Positions 19,764-28,024 are shown, numbered from the stretch's first letter. The stretch: 64,000 bases of DNA from Nitrospira sp. (GCA_005116955.1 SWDI01000002.1:671316-735315), one strand, 5' to 3'. Notes: generated by a model from the letters alone, not told the origin. Translations and numbers: made by a program.

Positions 19764-20388
19764 ATGAGGAAACTCTCTTCGAAGAAAATCCGTTCAGGGC
19801 TTACCGTCACACTTGCCTTGCTGTCGGGGCTCTGGATATTCCCAGGGTCATCACAGGCGGAGACGATCACGGAGCTGGACTTCACCAGCGGTTCGGTGGC
19901 GTTGAAGTTCGGCAGCACGACAATCCAATCCGCCAACTTCACCACGAGTGGACAAATCATCATGGGCCAGTACCAAACCCTTGCCGAACATCATTGCACC
20001 CGCTCCGCTTGGACCCTATACCTTCTCCCTCTTCACCAGTGGGCCTAATCCAGTTCCCACCGGCAACACGAGTGGCTCGACCATTACAGCCGATCTGACG
20101 GCGTTGGGTGCCCAATTGACAGGACCGGGCGTTGGCCTGTCGCTCAATGTCGGCGGCAATGCGACCGGAACCTTCAACGATACGACGGACGCATTCACCA
20201 GCTTGAGCTGGACGCGCAGCTTGAGCGGAATCGCGGGCCTGCCGACGGGATGGAATCTGTTTTCCTTACAGTTCACCTTGAATGGCACGGCACAACTGGC
20301 CGCAGTGCCATTGCCGGGAGCTGCGCTGCTGTTCGGTTCAGGATTGGCAGGGTTGATCTTGCGGCGCGCACGAAAGGTCGTGTCGTAA
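19764..20388 (+). pseudogene. VPLPA-CTERM protein gene with a frameshift
   Basis: The first frame (19764-20048) gives a signal peptide ending 'PGSSQAETITELDF' and 60 residues of mature domain up to 'IIMGQYQTL'. Homologous-looking sequence then continues in the +1 frame ('PNIIAPAPLGPYTFSLFTSG') to a proper tail, 'VPLPGAALLFGSGLAGLILR' plus RARK, ending at 20388. The shift lies near 19975-19990, in CCAAACCC. Restoring one base would give about 207 residues. It may be a real null allele or a sequencing error. The regulon motif at 19607 precedes it. Confidence 0.65.
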
Positions 20389-20473
20389 GAGGCCGCGGCT
20401 TCTCGAATCCTACGACTCATGGCGCCCTGAGTCGGTCCCCCTGCGAGAAGGACTGACTCAGTCGGCCCCCCAA

Positions 20474-20513
20474 CGAAACCTGCTGGAAGCGGTGACGCGT
20501 TCAGCAGGTTTCG
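20474..20513 (+). terminator. Perfect 12-bp stem-loop after the 19764 gene
   Basis: CGAAACCTGCTG (20474-20485) pairs exactly with CAGCAGGTTTCG (20502-20513) across a 16-nt loop, 85 bp after the stop. There is no U tract. The remaining interval to 20880 shows no gene I can support. Confidence 0.4.
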
Positions 20514-20880
20514 TGCGTGTGGACACTCACCTGATCAAACCCTGCTATATCCTGCAACACATTCCAACGACGAAACATCGAGCAATTCATCATCGCAGCG
20601 GTCTCGCATACGCGGCGTCACGGAGGATCGACTTGTCACTGTGTACGGCGCGGTCGAGTGTGTGCTCGAAAAGACTGGAGAAACTCACCGGGTGATAAGA
20701 CCACCACTTCTAGATCTGGAACTGGTGGCGGCGGCTGTCGCAAACAGTGGCGATATCGGAGGTGCTCTACTCGAGAGAACTGAGCTCTTTCGCTCAGTTC
20801 ATCTATAACGAGACTCGCATCAGCACGCGCTGACAGGCACTTCTCTCGATCTTCCGACCGATGGCCGCGATGGTGACGGT

Positions 20881-21042
20881 TTACCAATCGTCGAGCAGCT
20901 CGTCGTAACGACGATCATGCGTGAACGCGGCCACCAGGCCGAAGATCGGCGCGAGAATGAGAAAGAGAAGGGCCAGCATGACGGAACGAATCGCTTCTAC
21001 CACCTGCATAAACGACCGCATCGCCTCCGTACAAACCATCAT
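20881..21042 (-). CDS. Small single-pass membrane protein (53 aa)
   Basis: A 53-residue peptide consisting of a short N-terminal segment ('MMVCTEAMRSFMQVVEAI'), one membrane helix ('VMLALLFLILAPIFGLVAAF') and an acidic/basic tail ('THDRRYDELLDDW'). The ribosome site is weak, so the start could also be the Met nine codons in. The main support is a minus-strand regulon motif at 21124-21139, which gives this tiny gene its own copy of the island promoter. No family is recognised. Confidence 0.5.
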   Translation of the reverse strand: MMVCTEAMRSFMQVVEAIRSVMLALLFLILAPIFGLVAAFTHDRRYDELLDDW

Positions 21043-21102
21043 GACTAGCCAGAAGTTTCTTCTTAAGATGTGGCGCAGTATACGCCTCTCCCTGCTCGAC
21101 TG

Positions 21103-21139
21103 GCCATAGCACCCCGCTCCAGATACTACAGATGTGACG
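21103..21139 (-). promoter_or_regulatory. Regulon motif upstream of the small membrane protein
   Basis: Minus-strand CGTCACATCTGTAGTA (21124-21139). The downstream CGGTAG half is not recognisable, so this may be a weak copy. It is divergent from the copy at 21308. Confidence 0.5.
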
Positions 21140-21307
21140 AAACCGACTGAGTCTGCCGCTCCAAAGTTCAATCCCTGCCTGCCCGGATGTGGAAACGTCT
21201 GGGTGTTACGTACGTGCCGAATCGTTTCCCTGGCCGGCATAACTGGATAACTCCCCCCTGTGGTTGCACAGTCCCCACGGTTTTTTCCTTCTGTCTTGGT
21301 CCGTATC

Positions 21308-21344
21308 CGTCACATCTGTTGCAGGTGTCGGCGCCTATCGCTGG
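21308..21344 (+). promoter_or_regulatory. Regulon motif upstream of the subtilase-like gene
   Basis: CGTCACATCTGTTGCA, 15 bases, CGCTGG in place of CGGTAG. It lies 149 bp before the GTG start at 21472. Confidence 0.6.
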
Positions 21345-21471
21345 ACAGCGCCTGACTCGATCACTACCTTGGGTTACATAGTGAGCCAGTACCACCGACG
21401 ATGTGGATCGTCGTCTCAACGATGAGTCGTCATGCATTATCACTAGCTCCTTTGTCATACAGGAGGTCGCC

Positions 21472-23073
21472 GTGCATCTGAAGACACACGCTCCGTTCAG
21501 GTCTGATTCACCGGTCAGAGACCGCTCGTCGGACCGAAACCTTTTCCAACCCAGTCGAGCACTTTCATGGCTCGGCGCGTGGATGTTCGTGATCACCGGG
21601 ATCTTATCGGTCTCACTTTCGCCTTTCGCCCTGGCAAGCTCTCTCGTCGACGTGGGCTATTCCACCCTCCAGAGTGAGCTAGACGCTCGTACTCCGACTG
21701 GAGCGGGAGTACGCGTGGCGCAGGTTGAAGCACCCACCAACGATACGAGCGGTGGAGCGGCTCCGATCTTCATGCCCAACCCGAGCGATGCCCAATTTGC
21801 AGGCAAGGTGCTCACGGCACAGAACGGGAACGCTTCGGGCACTTTCTCCGATCACGCGACGGCGGTCGGTCGGCTGTTCTATGGAAACACCAGCTCCATC
21901 GCGCCCGGCCTCACGCAGATCGACGCGTACGACGCCGTCAATTGGTTCACCAGCTTGTCGAATGCGTCCGGCACAACCACGACCGGTCCAAACCGCGTCA
22001 CCAACCACAGCTGGGTCGGGACAGGCGACACTCCATCGGAAACCGGACAAATCCTGCGCATGGTCGATCGTCAAGTTCACATCAACGAGTCCATTCAAGT
22101 CGTCGGCCTGGCCAACGGCAGCTCCGACAGTCCGTTACTGGGCAGCGCCTATAACGTGATATCCGTCGGTCGCACCGACGGTGGGCATCAGCAGCGCACG
22201 GTCTCCGTTGCGGGAGACAGTCTCTATGGAACAGCCCGCGCGGCCGCGCTCCTCGTGGCGCCGGAATCCACCACGAGCTCAGCCACCCCGGTGGTCGCCG
22301 CAGCCGCCGCCCTGCTCGTCCAAACCGGCCATGGCGCAGGCTTGTCTCTCTCGGAAGGTTCCACCACCATTTCCGGCGTCGGGACGATCTATAACGCCGA
22401 GCGGTCAGAAACGATCAAGGCAACGTTGTCGGCAGGCGCAGACCGGGAAACGTCAAATACCGGCACCACCACCAATATTACCGACTATCGCAGCGCCGGG
22501 CATGAGACGGCGAACGGATTGGACGACCGCTACGGGGCCGGACAGGTCAATATCTACAACAGCTATCACATCCTGGCCGGCGGCGAGCAGCAGAGTCTCC
22601 AGAGCGGAGGAGGCGATATCGGGTCGAGAGGATTCGATTACGGAACCATCGGTAGAGTCGGTGGCATCCAAGGCGCGGCTTCGTACTTCTTCAACGCGAC
22701 GAGCGAGGTCACGCTCTTCGCCTCGTTGGCGTGGAACCTGAGCCTGTCGAACGACGCCCAGCTGACCTCCCAGCTGTACAATCTCGACGTGTCGCTGTTC
22801 GACGTCACGAACAACCGGCTCGTCGCATCCTCGATCAGCCCCCTCGATAACACGGAAAATCTGTTCTTCAACCTGCTCGTGGGAAATCGCTACGAGATGC
22901 GCGTGACCACAAACGAATCCACCGACTTCTCAGGGGATTACGCTCTGGCCTGGCGGATGGATCCGTCTTCCTCGCCCGTCCCGCTCCCCGCCGCCGTGTG
23001 GCTCTTCGGAAGCGGAATGGCGGGTCTTGCGGCCATTGCCCACCGTCGCATGCAGAGACCATTCACCGCTTAG
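21472..23073 (+). CDS. Subtilase-fold secreted protein with VPLPA-CTERM tail, probably missing the catalytic Asp
   Basis: 533 residues from GTG 21472, which has AGGAGG 5 nt upstream. A membrane/signal segment lies near residues 35-55 ('MFVITGILSVSLSPFALA'). The body looks like a peptidase S8 fold: 'GAGVRVAQVEAP' sits where subtilases have the Asp motif, but the Asp is replaced; 'SDHATAVGRLFYG' retains the His-motif position; 'TSSATPVVAAAAALLVQTG' resembles the Ser motif. A C-terminal beta domain precedes the tail '[20 protein letters not shown]' plus HRRMQ. Proteolytic activity is doubtful, and a binding role is an alternative. 59 nt of the tail are identical to the gene at 24159. Confidence 0.8.
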   Translation: MHLKTHAPFRSDSPVRDRSSDRNLFQPSRALSWLGAWMFVITGILSVSLSPFALASSLVDVGYSTLQSELDARTPTGAGVRVAQVEAPTNDTSGGAAPIFMPNPSDAQFAGKVLTAQNGNASGTFSDHATAVGRLFYGNTSSIAPGLTQIDAYDAVNWFTSLSNASGTTTTGPNRVTNHSWVGTGDTPSETGQILRMVDRQVHINESIQVVGLANGSSDSPLLGSAYNVISVGRTDGGHQQRTVSVAGDSLYGTARAAALLVAPESTTSSATPVVAAAAALLVQTGHGAGLSLSEGSTTISGVGTIYNAERSETIKATLSAGADRETSNTGTTTNITDYRSAGHETANGLDDRYGAGQVNIYNSYHILAGGEQQSLQSGGGDIGSRGFDYGTIGRVGGIQGAASYFFNATSEVTLFASLAWNLSLSNDAQLTSQLYNLDVSLFDVTNNRLVASSISPLDNTENLFFNLLVGNRYEMRVTTNESTDFSGDYALAWRMDPSSSPVPLPAAVWLFGSGMAGLAAIAHRRMQRPFTA

Positions 23074-23176
23074 GATCGTAGTAGATGCCTGATGTGAATT
23101 CGATCGACTCATCGGTTGAGCCGAGGTTGGAACATCCGGAAGTCATCAGCCTGATCGTTCCTGTCGCTCAGTAATC

Positions 23177-23213
23177 CGTCACATTTGTTGCATCCATCTG
23201 CACCAATCGGTAG
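23177..23213 (+). promoter_or_regulatory. Regulon motif of the 23303-25223 operon
   Basis: CGTCACATTTGTTGCA, 15 bases, CGGTAG: a near-consensus copy, 90 bp before ATG 23303. Confidence 0.65.
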
Positions 23214-23302
23214 ACGCACCACTGATGTACGGACTACCGTCACACTGCACGCATACATGTCCACATTTTTCTATCGTATTATCTCTAAAGGAGAGAATAG
23301 TT

Positions 23303-24037
23303 ATGACAAAGCATAGGGTTATCCTCAGCGTTGCTGTGCTCGGCTTGTGGATGACAAACTCGTTGCCGGCCTCGGCTGCCACATTCTTTTCCACCGATTT
23401 CAATACGAATGACGGAGGCTTTACGCAAAGCACCGTGAATCCTCTCGGCGCGTCCCCGTCTGGCCCATGGACTCATGGTTCGACGGTCGGCGTCGGTGGG
23501 AGCGGTGGATGGACTGCAGGACCGGAAGAAGGCCAAGGAAACCCTGTTGAACATCTGCTGACGTCTTCGGTCATCTCGCTTGCAGATAGCGGTGCCGTCA
23601 GCCTCAGCTTTGATCATCGCTACAGCTTCGAGCAGGGGTGGGATGGCGGGCAAGTCTTGGTCAGCCTCAATGGCGGCACCTTTGCCCCTGTGTCCGGCGC
23701 CAGCTTCACCCAGAACGGATATTCTGGAACAATTCAAACCAACGACGACTGGGGATACACGGACGACATGAACGGTCTTGATGTCTTTACGGGAGAAGCC
23801 GCAACCTTTGGCTCGAGTCTTGCCAACCTCGGCTCCTTCAACGCCGGTGATACGCTGCAAATCCGATTCCGTGGCGGCTGGGATTGGAATGGAATTGGAA
23901 GCGATCCCTCTCTTGGCTGGCAAATCGACAATGTGGCACTGTCCGTCAATCCTGTCCCATTGCCCGCTGCGGCATGGCTGTTTGGGAGCGGTGTGATCGG
24001 CCTCGGTGCCATGGCACGCCGCAAGTTAGTGGCCTAG
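23303..24037 (+). CDS. Secreted beta-sandwich protein with VPLPA-CTERM tail
   Basis: 244 residues from ATG 23303 (AAAGGAGAG upstream). The signal peptide ends at 'SLPASAATFF'. The mature domain is rich in Gly/Asn/aromatics with 'LSFDHRYSFEQGWDGGQVLV' and 'DTLQIRFRGGWDWNGIGSD', a jelly-roll pattern like MAM/laminin-G or carbohydrate-binding modules attached to peptidases. The tail is 'VPLPAAAWLFGSGVIGLGAM' plus ARRK. It is first in a pair with the 24159 gene, from which it is separated by a strong hairpin. Confidence 0.85.
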   Translation: MTKHRVILSVAVLGLWMTNSLPASAATFFSTDFNTNDGGFTQSTVNPLGASPSGPWTHGSTVGVGGSGGWTAGPEEGQGNPVEHLLTSSVISLADSGAVSLSFDHRYSFEQGWDGGQVLVSLNGGTFAPVSGASFTQNGYSGTIQTNDDWGYTDDMNGLDVFTGEAATFGSSLANLGSFNAGDTLQIRFRGGWDWNGIGSDPSLGWQIDNVALSVNPVPLPAAAWLFGSGVIGLGAMARRKLVA

Positions 24038-24057
24038 GCATACTGAAATGATGGAAA

Positions 24058-24098
24058 CCGGGCGGCGCATGGCTGATCTCCTTCGATGCGCCGCCCGG
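24058..24098 (+). terminator. 13-bp perfect stem-loop between 23303 and 24159 genes
   Basis: CCGGGCGGCGCAT (24058-24070) is exactly complementary to ATGCGCCGCCCGG (24086-24098) with a 15-nt loop, 20 bp past the stop. No U tract follows, so partial termination or 3'-end protection is more likely than full termination. Confidence 0.5.
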
Positions 24099-24158
24099 CC
24101 ACAGGATATTTCCGGACGTCACAACCTAAGTACTTCACAGAAAGAGAAAGAGGACTCC

Positions 24159-25223
24159 ATGAATATCAACCATTGTATGCGTGAGGCACATGTTGCTTCT
24201 CCGCCCTACGCTCGCGCAGTGCTCATCGGACTTGGGCTAGTCAGCTGCCTTAGCCTAACCCCCGGGCCTGCTGAGGCCCATGTGTCTTACACTGGTACCA
24301 CCATGACCAACGGGAACGGCGCCTTCCTCGATCGCGAAACGGTTCGCAAAGATCTTGCGCTGACCGTCACCGGCCATGCAGCTCAAAATGCCGCAAGCGC
24401 AGGGATCGGCGTGGCCACAGGACTGCCGGCTGACAATGGCGCGTTTACCTCCTACAGCAATGTCGGTGGCGTCATCTCCAGTCGTCAGGACACCACCGTG
24501 GAATCCAATACCGGCTGGCTCAATGGGGTCAGCAATGGGGCCGACAGCCATCTCGTAAAGTTCTTCGGTGTCGAGCTCAGCACGACTTCCACTGTCAGCA
24601 TTTTTGCCGAAGGTCTGTCTGGTATCGGAACCGCATCCAGCGATCTGGTTCCTTCTATTTCCCTCTACAGCGGGAAAGCGCCCTATCAAGCGCACGACCA
24701 AGCCCCGATTCCGGTTGACTACAATGGCGACGGGCTCCCCGATCCGTTCGATCCAAACCAGAACGGAACGCCACTCTATACGTTTGCGCCCGGGCAGACG
24801 GGAGTGTTTTTTGCTACCCAGGACACCACGATGTGGAACGATCCCGTGGACCGCTATAATGCGGCTGGATTGCAAGCGGACTATGCAGCAGGAAACCTCA
24901 CGGTCGACCGGGATGGCAACGGCATCATCAATCAGGCTGATGTGGCGTTGATGACTCCGGAAATCGGGACCATATCGTACGTGGACCATATTTTTAACAG
25001 CACTAATCCGTCCGTGGAATGGAGCGGCACATTGGGCCCAGGGTTCTATACATTCCTGGTCGGTGGGTCGGACCCTAACGAGCCTGCTGCCACGGCTTCT
25101 CTACTCCGTGGTTTGCGCGTCAACTTCGAAGCTGCTCCCGTCCCGCTCCCCGCCGCCGTGTGGCTCTTCGGAAGCGGAATGGCGGGTCTTGCGGCGTGGG
25201 CTCGGCGGCGCAGAACCGAATAA
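24159..25223 (+). CDS. Secreted protein with VPLPA-CTERM tail and dockerin-like calcium loops
   Basis: 354 residues from ATG 24159 (GAAAGAGGA 6 nt upstream). The signal peptide ends 'GPAEAHVSYTG'. The middle part has two acidic loops that look like EF-hand/dockerin calcium sites: 'DYNGDGLPDPFDPNQNG' and 'VDRDGNGIINQADV'. The tail is '[20 protein letters not shown]' plus ARRRR. No specific function is known. The tail's 59 nt are identical to those of the unrelated gene at 21472, and the 3' flank resembles that of the gene at 40219. Confidence 0.83.
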   Translation: MNINHCMREAHVASPPYARAVLIGLGLVSCLSLTPGPAEAHVSYTGTTMTNGNGAFLDRETVRKDLALTVTGHAAQNAASAGIGVATGLPADNGAFTSYSNVGGVISSRQDTTVESNTGWLNGVSNGADSHLVKFFGVELSTTSTVSIFAEGLSGIGTASSDLVPSISLYSGKAPYQAHDQAPIPVDYNGDGLPDPFDPNQNGTPLYTFAPGQTGVFFATQDTTMWNDPVDRYNAAGLQADYAAGNLTVDRDGNGIINQADVALMTPEIGTISYVDHIFNSTNPSVEWSGTLGPGFYTFLVGGSDPNEPAATASLLRGLRVNFEAAPVPLPAAVWLFGSGMAGLAAWARRRRTE

Positions 25224-25345
25224 GTCACCGGTCCTGAATCTTCGGTGTGTGACGGATGTGGGCTCGGCCGGTGACACGGTTGAGCCCCTATCCGATCACA
25301 ACAACGCTCCCAACCCGATCCTGCGCATCATTCACACATATTTTT

Positions 25346-25382
25346 CACCATATCTGGTGCAGCGAGCAGCGCCTCTCGGTAG
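25346..25382 (+). promoter_or_regulatory. Regulon motif upstream of the receiver/zinc-ribbon pair
   Basis: CACCATATCTGGTGCA, 15 bases, CGGTAG, 117 bp before ATG 25499. Confidence 0.6.
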
Positions 25383-25498
25383 CCAAGCTCCTCGTCTTGT
25401 GTTTCGATACATCCAGCCGACAACAACGGCGATTCTCACCCGATGGTTTCAACATAAAGGGGATCTTGGCCAGCCCTGCAGCGAAAGGAGAACGAGAG

Positions 25499-25996
25499 AT
25501 GGAAAACCTGTCGAAGAAGAGGCCCTGCGTCATGATCGTGGACCACGACTTGGATTTTGGGATCAAGCTCGCTGATTGGCTCGCGGCACACGGCTACCAG
25601 GCGGTGCTGGTCCGGTCGATCGAAACGGCGATCGATGAATGCCGAGCCCTCCACCCACAAGTCGTCTTCATCGGGCTCAGTCGCTCTGAGCCGGAAGTCC
25701 AGCTGAACCTGCATGGATTATTCCGTGTGATTGAGACCACGTGCCCTCTCGTGCCGGTGATTACCATGGGATACCGAGCAAGCGGGAAGCTCATCCAGGT
25801 CGTGGCTGATGGAGCCGTGCGCCAGGTTCTGGTCAAACCCATCGGCTTCACGTACATCGGTCGTTTGCTTCAGGCGGAACTCAACCGGGCCACCGCATCA
25901 CTGGATGTCCGAAACAGAGAGGCAGGTTCTCAGGATGGATGGGCAGTAGATAATCTCACATACGAACAGCTCGTTCATCGGGAGGCAACGACATGA
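25499..25996 (+). CDS. Stand-alone receiver-like regulator lacking the phospho-acceptor Asp
   Basis: 165 residues from ATG 25499 (AAAGGAG 7 nt upstream). A CheY-like domain spans about residues 8-125: the acidic pocket is 'VMIVDHDLDFGIKL' and the conserved Lys is in 'QVLVKPIGFTYIG'. The beta-3 position that normally carries the phosphorylated Asp reads 'PQVVFIGLSRSEP', with Gly in its place, and the beta-4 Thr/Ser is also lost ('VPVITMGYRAS'). Signalling without phosphorylation is therefore likely. A 30-residue tail follows, with no DNA-binding domain. The stop overlaps the zinc-ribbon start (ATGA), so the two are translationally coupled. A decayed second copy lies at 41628. Confidence 0.75.
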   Translation: MENLSKKRPCVMIVDHDLDFGIKLADWLAAHGYQAVLVRSIETAIDECRALHPQVVFIGLSRSEPEVQLNLHGLFRVIETTCPLVPVITMGYRASGKLIQVVADGAVRQVLVKPIGFTYIGRLLQAELNRATASLDVRNREAGSQDGWAVDNLTYEQLVHREATT

Positions 25997-26247
25997 ATCG
26001 AGCGATCTGTCATCGTTGCCAGGGGCTCATGCATCCGATTGATCCGCTCGATCCCCTCGATGTGCTGCGCGGCGGGGAGTATGACCATATTCGGGCCTGG
26101 CGATGCGTCGCCTGTGGCGACCTCATCGACTCGGTGATCATGGAGAACCGTAGTCGCCCGAGGAAACAGCGCAGTCTCAGGCAAAAGTCGACACCACGCC
26201 AACCGGTGTTCAAGGATCCAGATCTGGAATGGCCGGTATGGAGATAG
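25993..26247 (+). CDS. Small zinc-ribbon-like protein
   Basis: 84 residues with two Cys pairs, 'ICHRCQGLMHP' and 'WRCVACGDLIDSVI', suited to bind one zinc ion, and a basic C-terminal tail ('MENRSRPRKQRSLRQKS'). The start overlaps the receiver gene stop by 4 nt. It probably works with the receiver protein, perhaps as a nucleic-acid or protein adaptor; that is inference. Fragments of paralogues occur at 41900 and 46719. Confidence 0.65.
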   Translation: MNRAICHRCQGLMHPIDPLDPLDVLRGGEYDHIRAWRCVACGDLIDSVIMENRSRPRKQRSLRQKSTPRQPVFKDPDLEWPVWR

Positions 26248-26264
26248 TTGCGTCGTTCGTTCCG

Positions 26265-26360
26265 TCGATCCTGAGTTTCACGTTTCATGTTCAATGTTTC
26301 AAGTTATGCAGAAACCAACAACCTGAAACTCGAAACATGAAACGTGAAACTCAGGATCGA
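26265..26360. repeat. Long perfect inverted repeat of the GTTTCA family
   Basis: The 26-nt arm at 26265-26290, containing CTGAGTTTCACGTTTCATG, is exactly complementary to 26335-26360. The 44-nt centre is also partly self-complementary (CAATGTTTCAAGTT / AACCTGAAACTCG). It separates the zinc-ribbon gene from the next regulon promoter, and could end transcription or be a REP-like mobile hairpin. Confidence 0.65.
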
Positions 26361-26384
26361 CAATGAATGACCAGAGCCATTTTC

Positions 26385-26421
26385 CGTCACATCTGTTGCA
26401 TCGAACAGCACCCATTGCTCG
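26385..26421 (+). promoter_or_regulatory. Regulon motif upstream of 26508
   Basis: CGTCACATCTGTTGCA exactly matches the consensus 16-mer. The downstream half is TGCTCG instead of CGGTAG. It is 123 bp before ATG 26508. Confidence 0.6.
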
Positions 26422-26507
26422 CTTATCCGTTACTGCTCCTGTTACCACTTCGCTCACGCAGGGAATGATCCCTGACACCTCATTCTCTCAATCTAAGGAG
26501 CACCGTC

Positions 26508-26933
26508 ATGAAGCGTCTCTTGTTGTCGACCGCCGTGGTTTCACTCATCCTCTGCACCCAGGCTCACGCATTCTTCGAAGAAGAAGGCCGCTGCCAGAAA
26601 CGGGACCTTCGAGGAAACTGGGTCTCGTACCAAAACGAAGTCCTGAAAAATCCCCATACCGGTATCTGCAAGTTTTCCATTGAGAACGGGAAAGCCGACG
26701 GCACATGTGACTTTTCGCTGAAGGACGAACAGGGCAATCTCTTGACGGGACTGCAATTCACCGGCGAGGCAACCGTGAAGGAAGACTGCTCCGCGCAGGT
26801 GACGATGGACTTCGCGCCTCGTCCATTCAAGTCCACGTTTCAGCTCCAATTGCACCGGAACAAGAAATCCTTCGTGGGTCGCTGGGAGAACACGTTCGGC
26901 GCGCTCGGCACGGCGAGCGGGGTGAAGCAGTAA
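26508..26933 (+). CDS. Small secreted protein without sorting tail
   Basis: 141 residues from ATG 26508 (AAGGAG 8 nt upstream). The signal peptide ends at 'CTQAHAFFEEE'. The mature 120-residue beta-rich domain has three further cysteines ('RCQKRDLRG', 'GICKFSI', 'GTCDFSLKDEQG', 'EDCSAQV'), compatible with disulfides. It lacks a VPLPA tail, yet it has an exact copy of the island motif and is closed by a canonical terminator. Function is unknown. Confidence 0.75.
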   Translation: MKRLLLSTAVVSLILCTQAHAFFEEEGRCQKRDLRGNWVSYQNEVLKNPHTGICKFSIENGKADGTCDFSLKDEQGNLLTGLQFTGEATVKEDCSAQVTMDFAPRPFKSTFQLQLHRNKKSFVGRWENTFGALGTASGVKQ

Positions 26934-26973
26934 ATCGATTACCTTCTACGATTGTCCCCACGGACAAGGCATC

Positions 26974-27021
26974 CGGACCGAACAGCGGATCAACATGATC
27001 CGCTGTTCGGTCCGCTTTTTT
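26974..27021 (+). terminator. Rho-independent terminator of the 26508 gene
   Basis: The 18-bp perfect stem at 26974-26991 pairs with 26997-27014 around the loop AACAT and is followed by CTTTTTT. It is the only canonical intrinsic terminator I see in the island. Confidence 0.85.
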
Positions 27022-27063
27022 CCGACCGTCGTCTCGCTCTCGCCGATTGGCTTCTTGCATTTT

Positions 27064-27100
27064 CATCACATCTGGTGCAGCCATCTATTCTGTTCGGTAG
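27064..27100 (+). promoter_or_regulatory. Regulon motif upstream of a gene remnant
   Basis: CATCACATCTGGTGCA, 15 bases, CGGTAG. It is well preserved although the gene behind it has decayed. Confidence 0.6.
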
Positions 27101-27154
27101 CCGAACACATTCCAACGTGATACTGATCCTCGGACAATACGGCGAGGGAAAATC

Positions 27155-27292
27155 CATCGCCTTACGATCTTCACCGTCGTGGCATTGGGGCTGTCGCTGA
27201 CCGGAGACGCCTGGGCCACTACCTACAACGTCATTGATCTGGGCTTCAACGTCTACCTAACCAGCAGCAACAATACGGATGACATTCCTTGA
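27155..27292 (+). pseudogene. N-terminal remnant of a secreted (HAF-like) gene
   Basis: A frame without a start codon reads a signal peptide and short mature stretch, 'FTVVALGLSLTGDAWATTYN' followed by 'VIDLGFNVYLTSSNN', then stops at 27290-27292. This resembles the N-terminus of HAF-type sorted proteins. A small deletion has probably removed the ATG. The interval 27293-27595 shows no gene. Confidence 0.5.
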
Positions 27293-27595
27293 TCACCCAG
27301 GCTTTTCCAACCTTGAGTTCTAACTCCAAGTGCAACACTACTGGCCCTGAGGGGCTAAGTTGTTGGCATGATGGCCTGGCTTGCCAGTCCTGTGTGTCGG
27401 TTTATTGAGCTTGGCTGAATGAAACTAACCATCTGGTTCTCGCGTCGCTCGAGTTTCTGAATACGAACTACGGGGACTGTTTCCCTCCCAAGCGGCAACT
27501 GTCACCATCGAATAGCAGAAATGCATAGGTTTGGACTCAAGGGAGTGGTAGGAGGCGCACTGGTTTGGTGGGTCGAGGCCGGCGTATCAGGGAAG

Positions 27596-28024
27596 TTATT
27601 CAAGAGGGTGGCGGATGCGAAGGCCGGGGAAGCGATGGTAGTCGCGATCGGCGGTCACCCACTCGCTGCCGCTTTCAATGGCCAACGCAGCGAGAAAGGC
27701 ATCCGGAACGAGGTTGCCTTTGACATCGGCCGTTTTGCACAGACTGCAAAAGATCTCCCAATGGCGGGGACCAGGATTGATGACGGTGCAAGTCGGTTGA
27801 TCGCGAAGCTCTCTTGCGAACGCCATGGCCTTATTCATGCTGCTCGGAGGATTGAACACACTTGGATGGGTGACGACTCGGAGAAAGCCGCTCAGCACCA
27901 GATCGGACAGGCCGTAGGGGTTGTCGGAGTTGAGCAGGTTTTCAAGCCATCTGCGATAGAGATGATGGTGCGGTGAATCTTGACGGTGAGCGTAGACGAG
28001 CACATTGACGTCAAGAAGGACCAT
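27596..28024 (-). CDS. VapC-family PIN-domain toxin
   Basis: 142 residues from ATG 28024. PIN-domain nuclease features are the N-terminal 'VLLDVNVLVYAHR' (first catalytic Asp), a central acidic stretch 'DAFLAALAIESG' and 'WVTADRDYHRFPGL' (last Asp motif). Toxins of this type cleave tRNA or rRNA. The antitoxin gene at 28011-28262 precedes and overlaps it by 14 nt, the usual arrangement of type II modules. An upstream in-frame extension to 28063 is not homologous. Confidence 0.85.
   Translation of the reverse strand: MVLLDVNVLVYAHRQDSPHHHLYRRWLENLLNSDNPYGLSDLVLSGFLRVVTHPSVFNPPSSMNKAMAFARELRDQPTCTVINPGPRHWEIFCSLCKTADVKGNLVPDAFLAALAIESGSEWVTADRDYHRFPGLRIRHPLE

Noticed and set aside
27521-27976. 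Plus-strand 151-codon open frame opposite the PIN toxin
   Set aside because: The minus strand encodes a clear PIN-domain toxin with overlapping antitoxin; the plus frame is its shadow.
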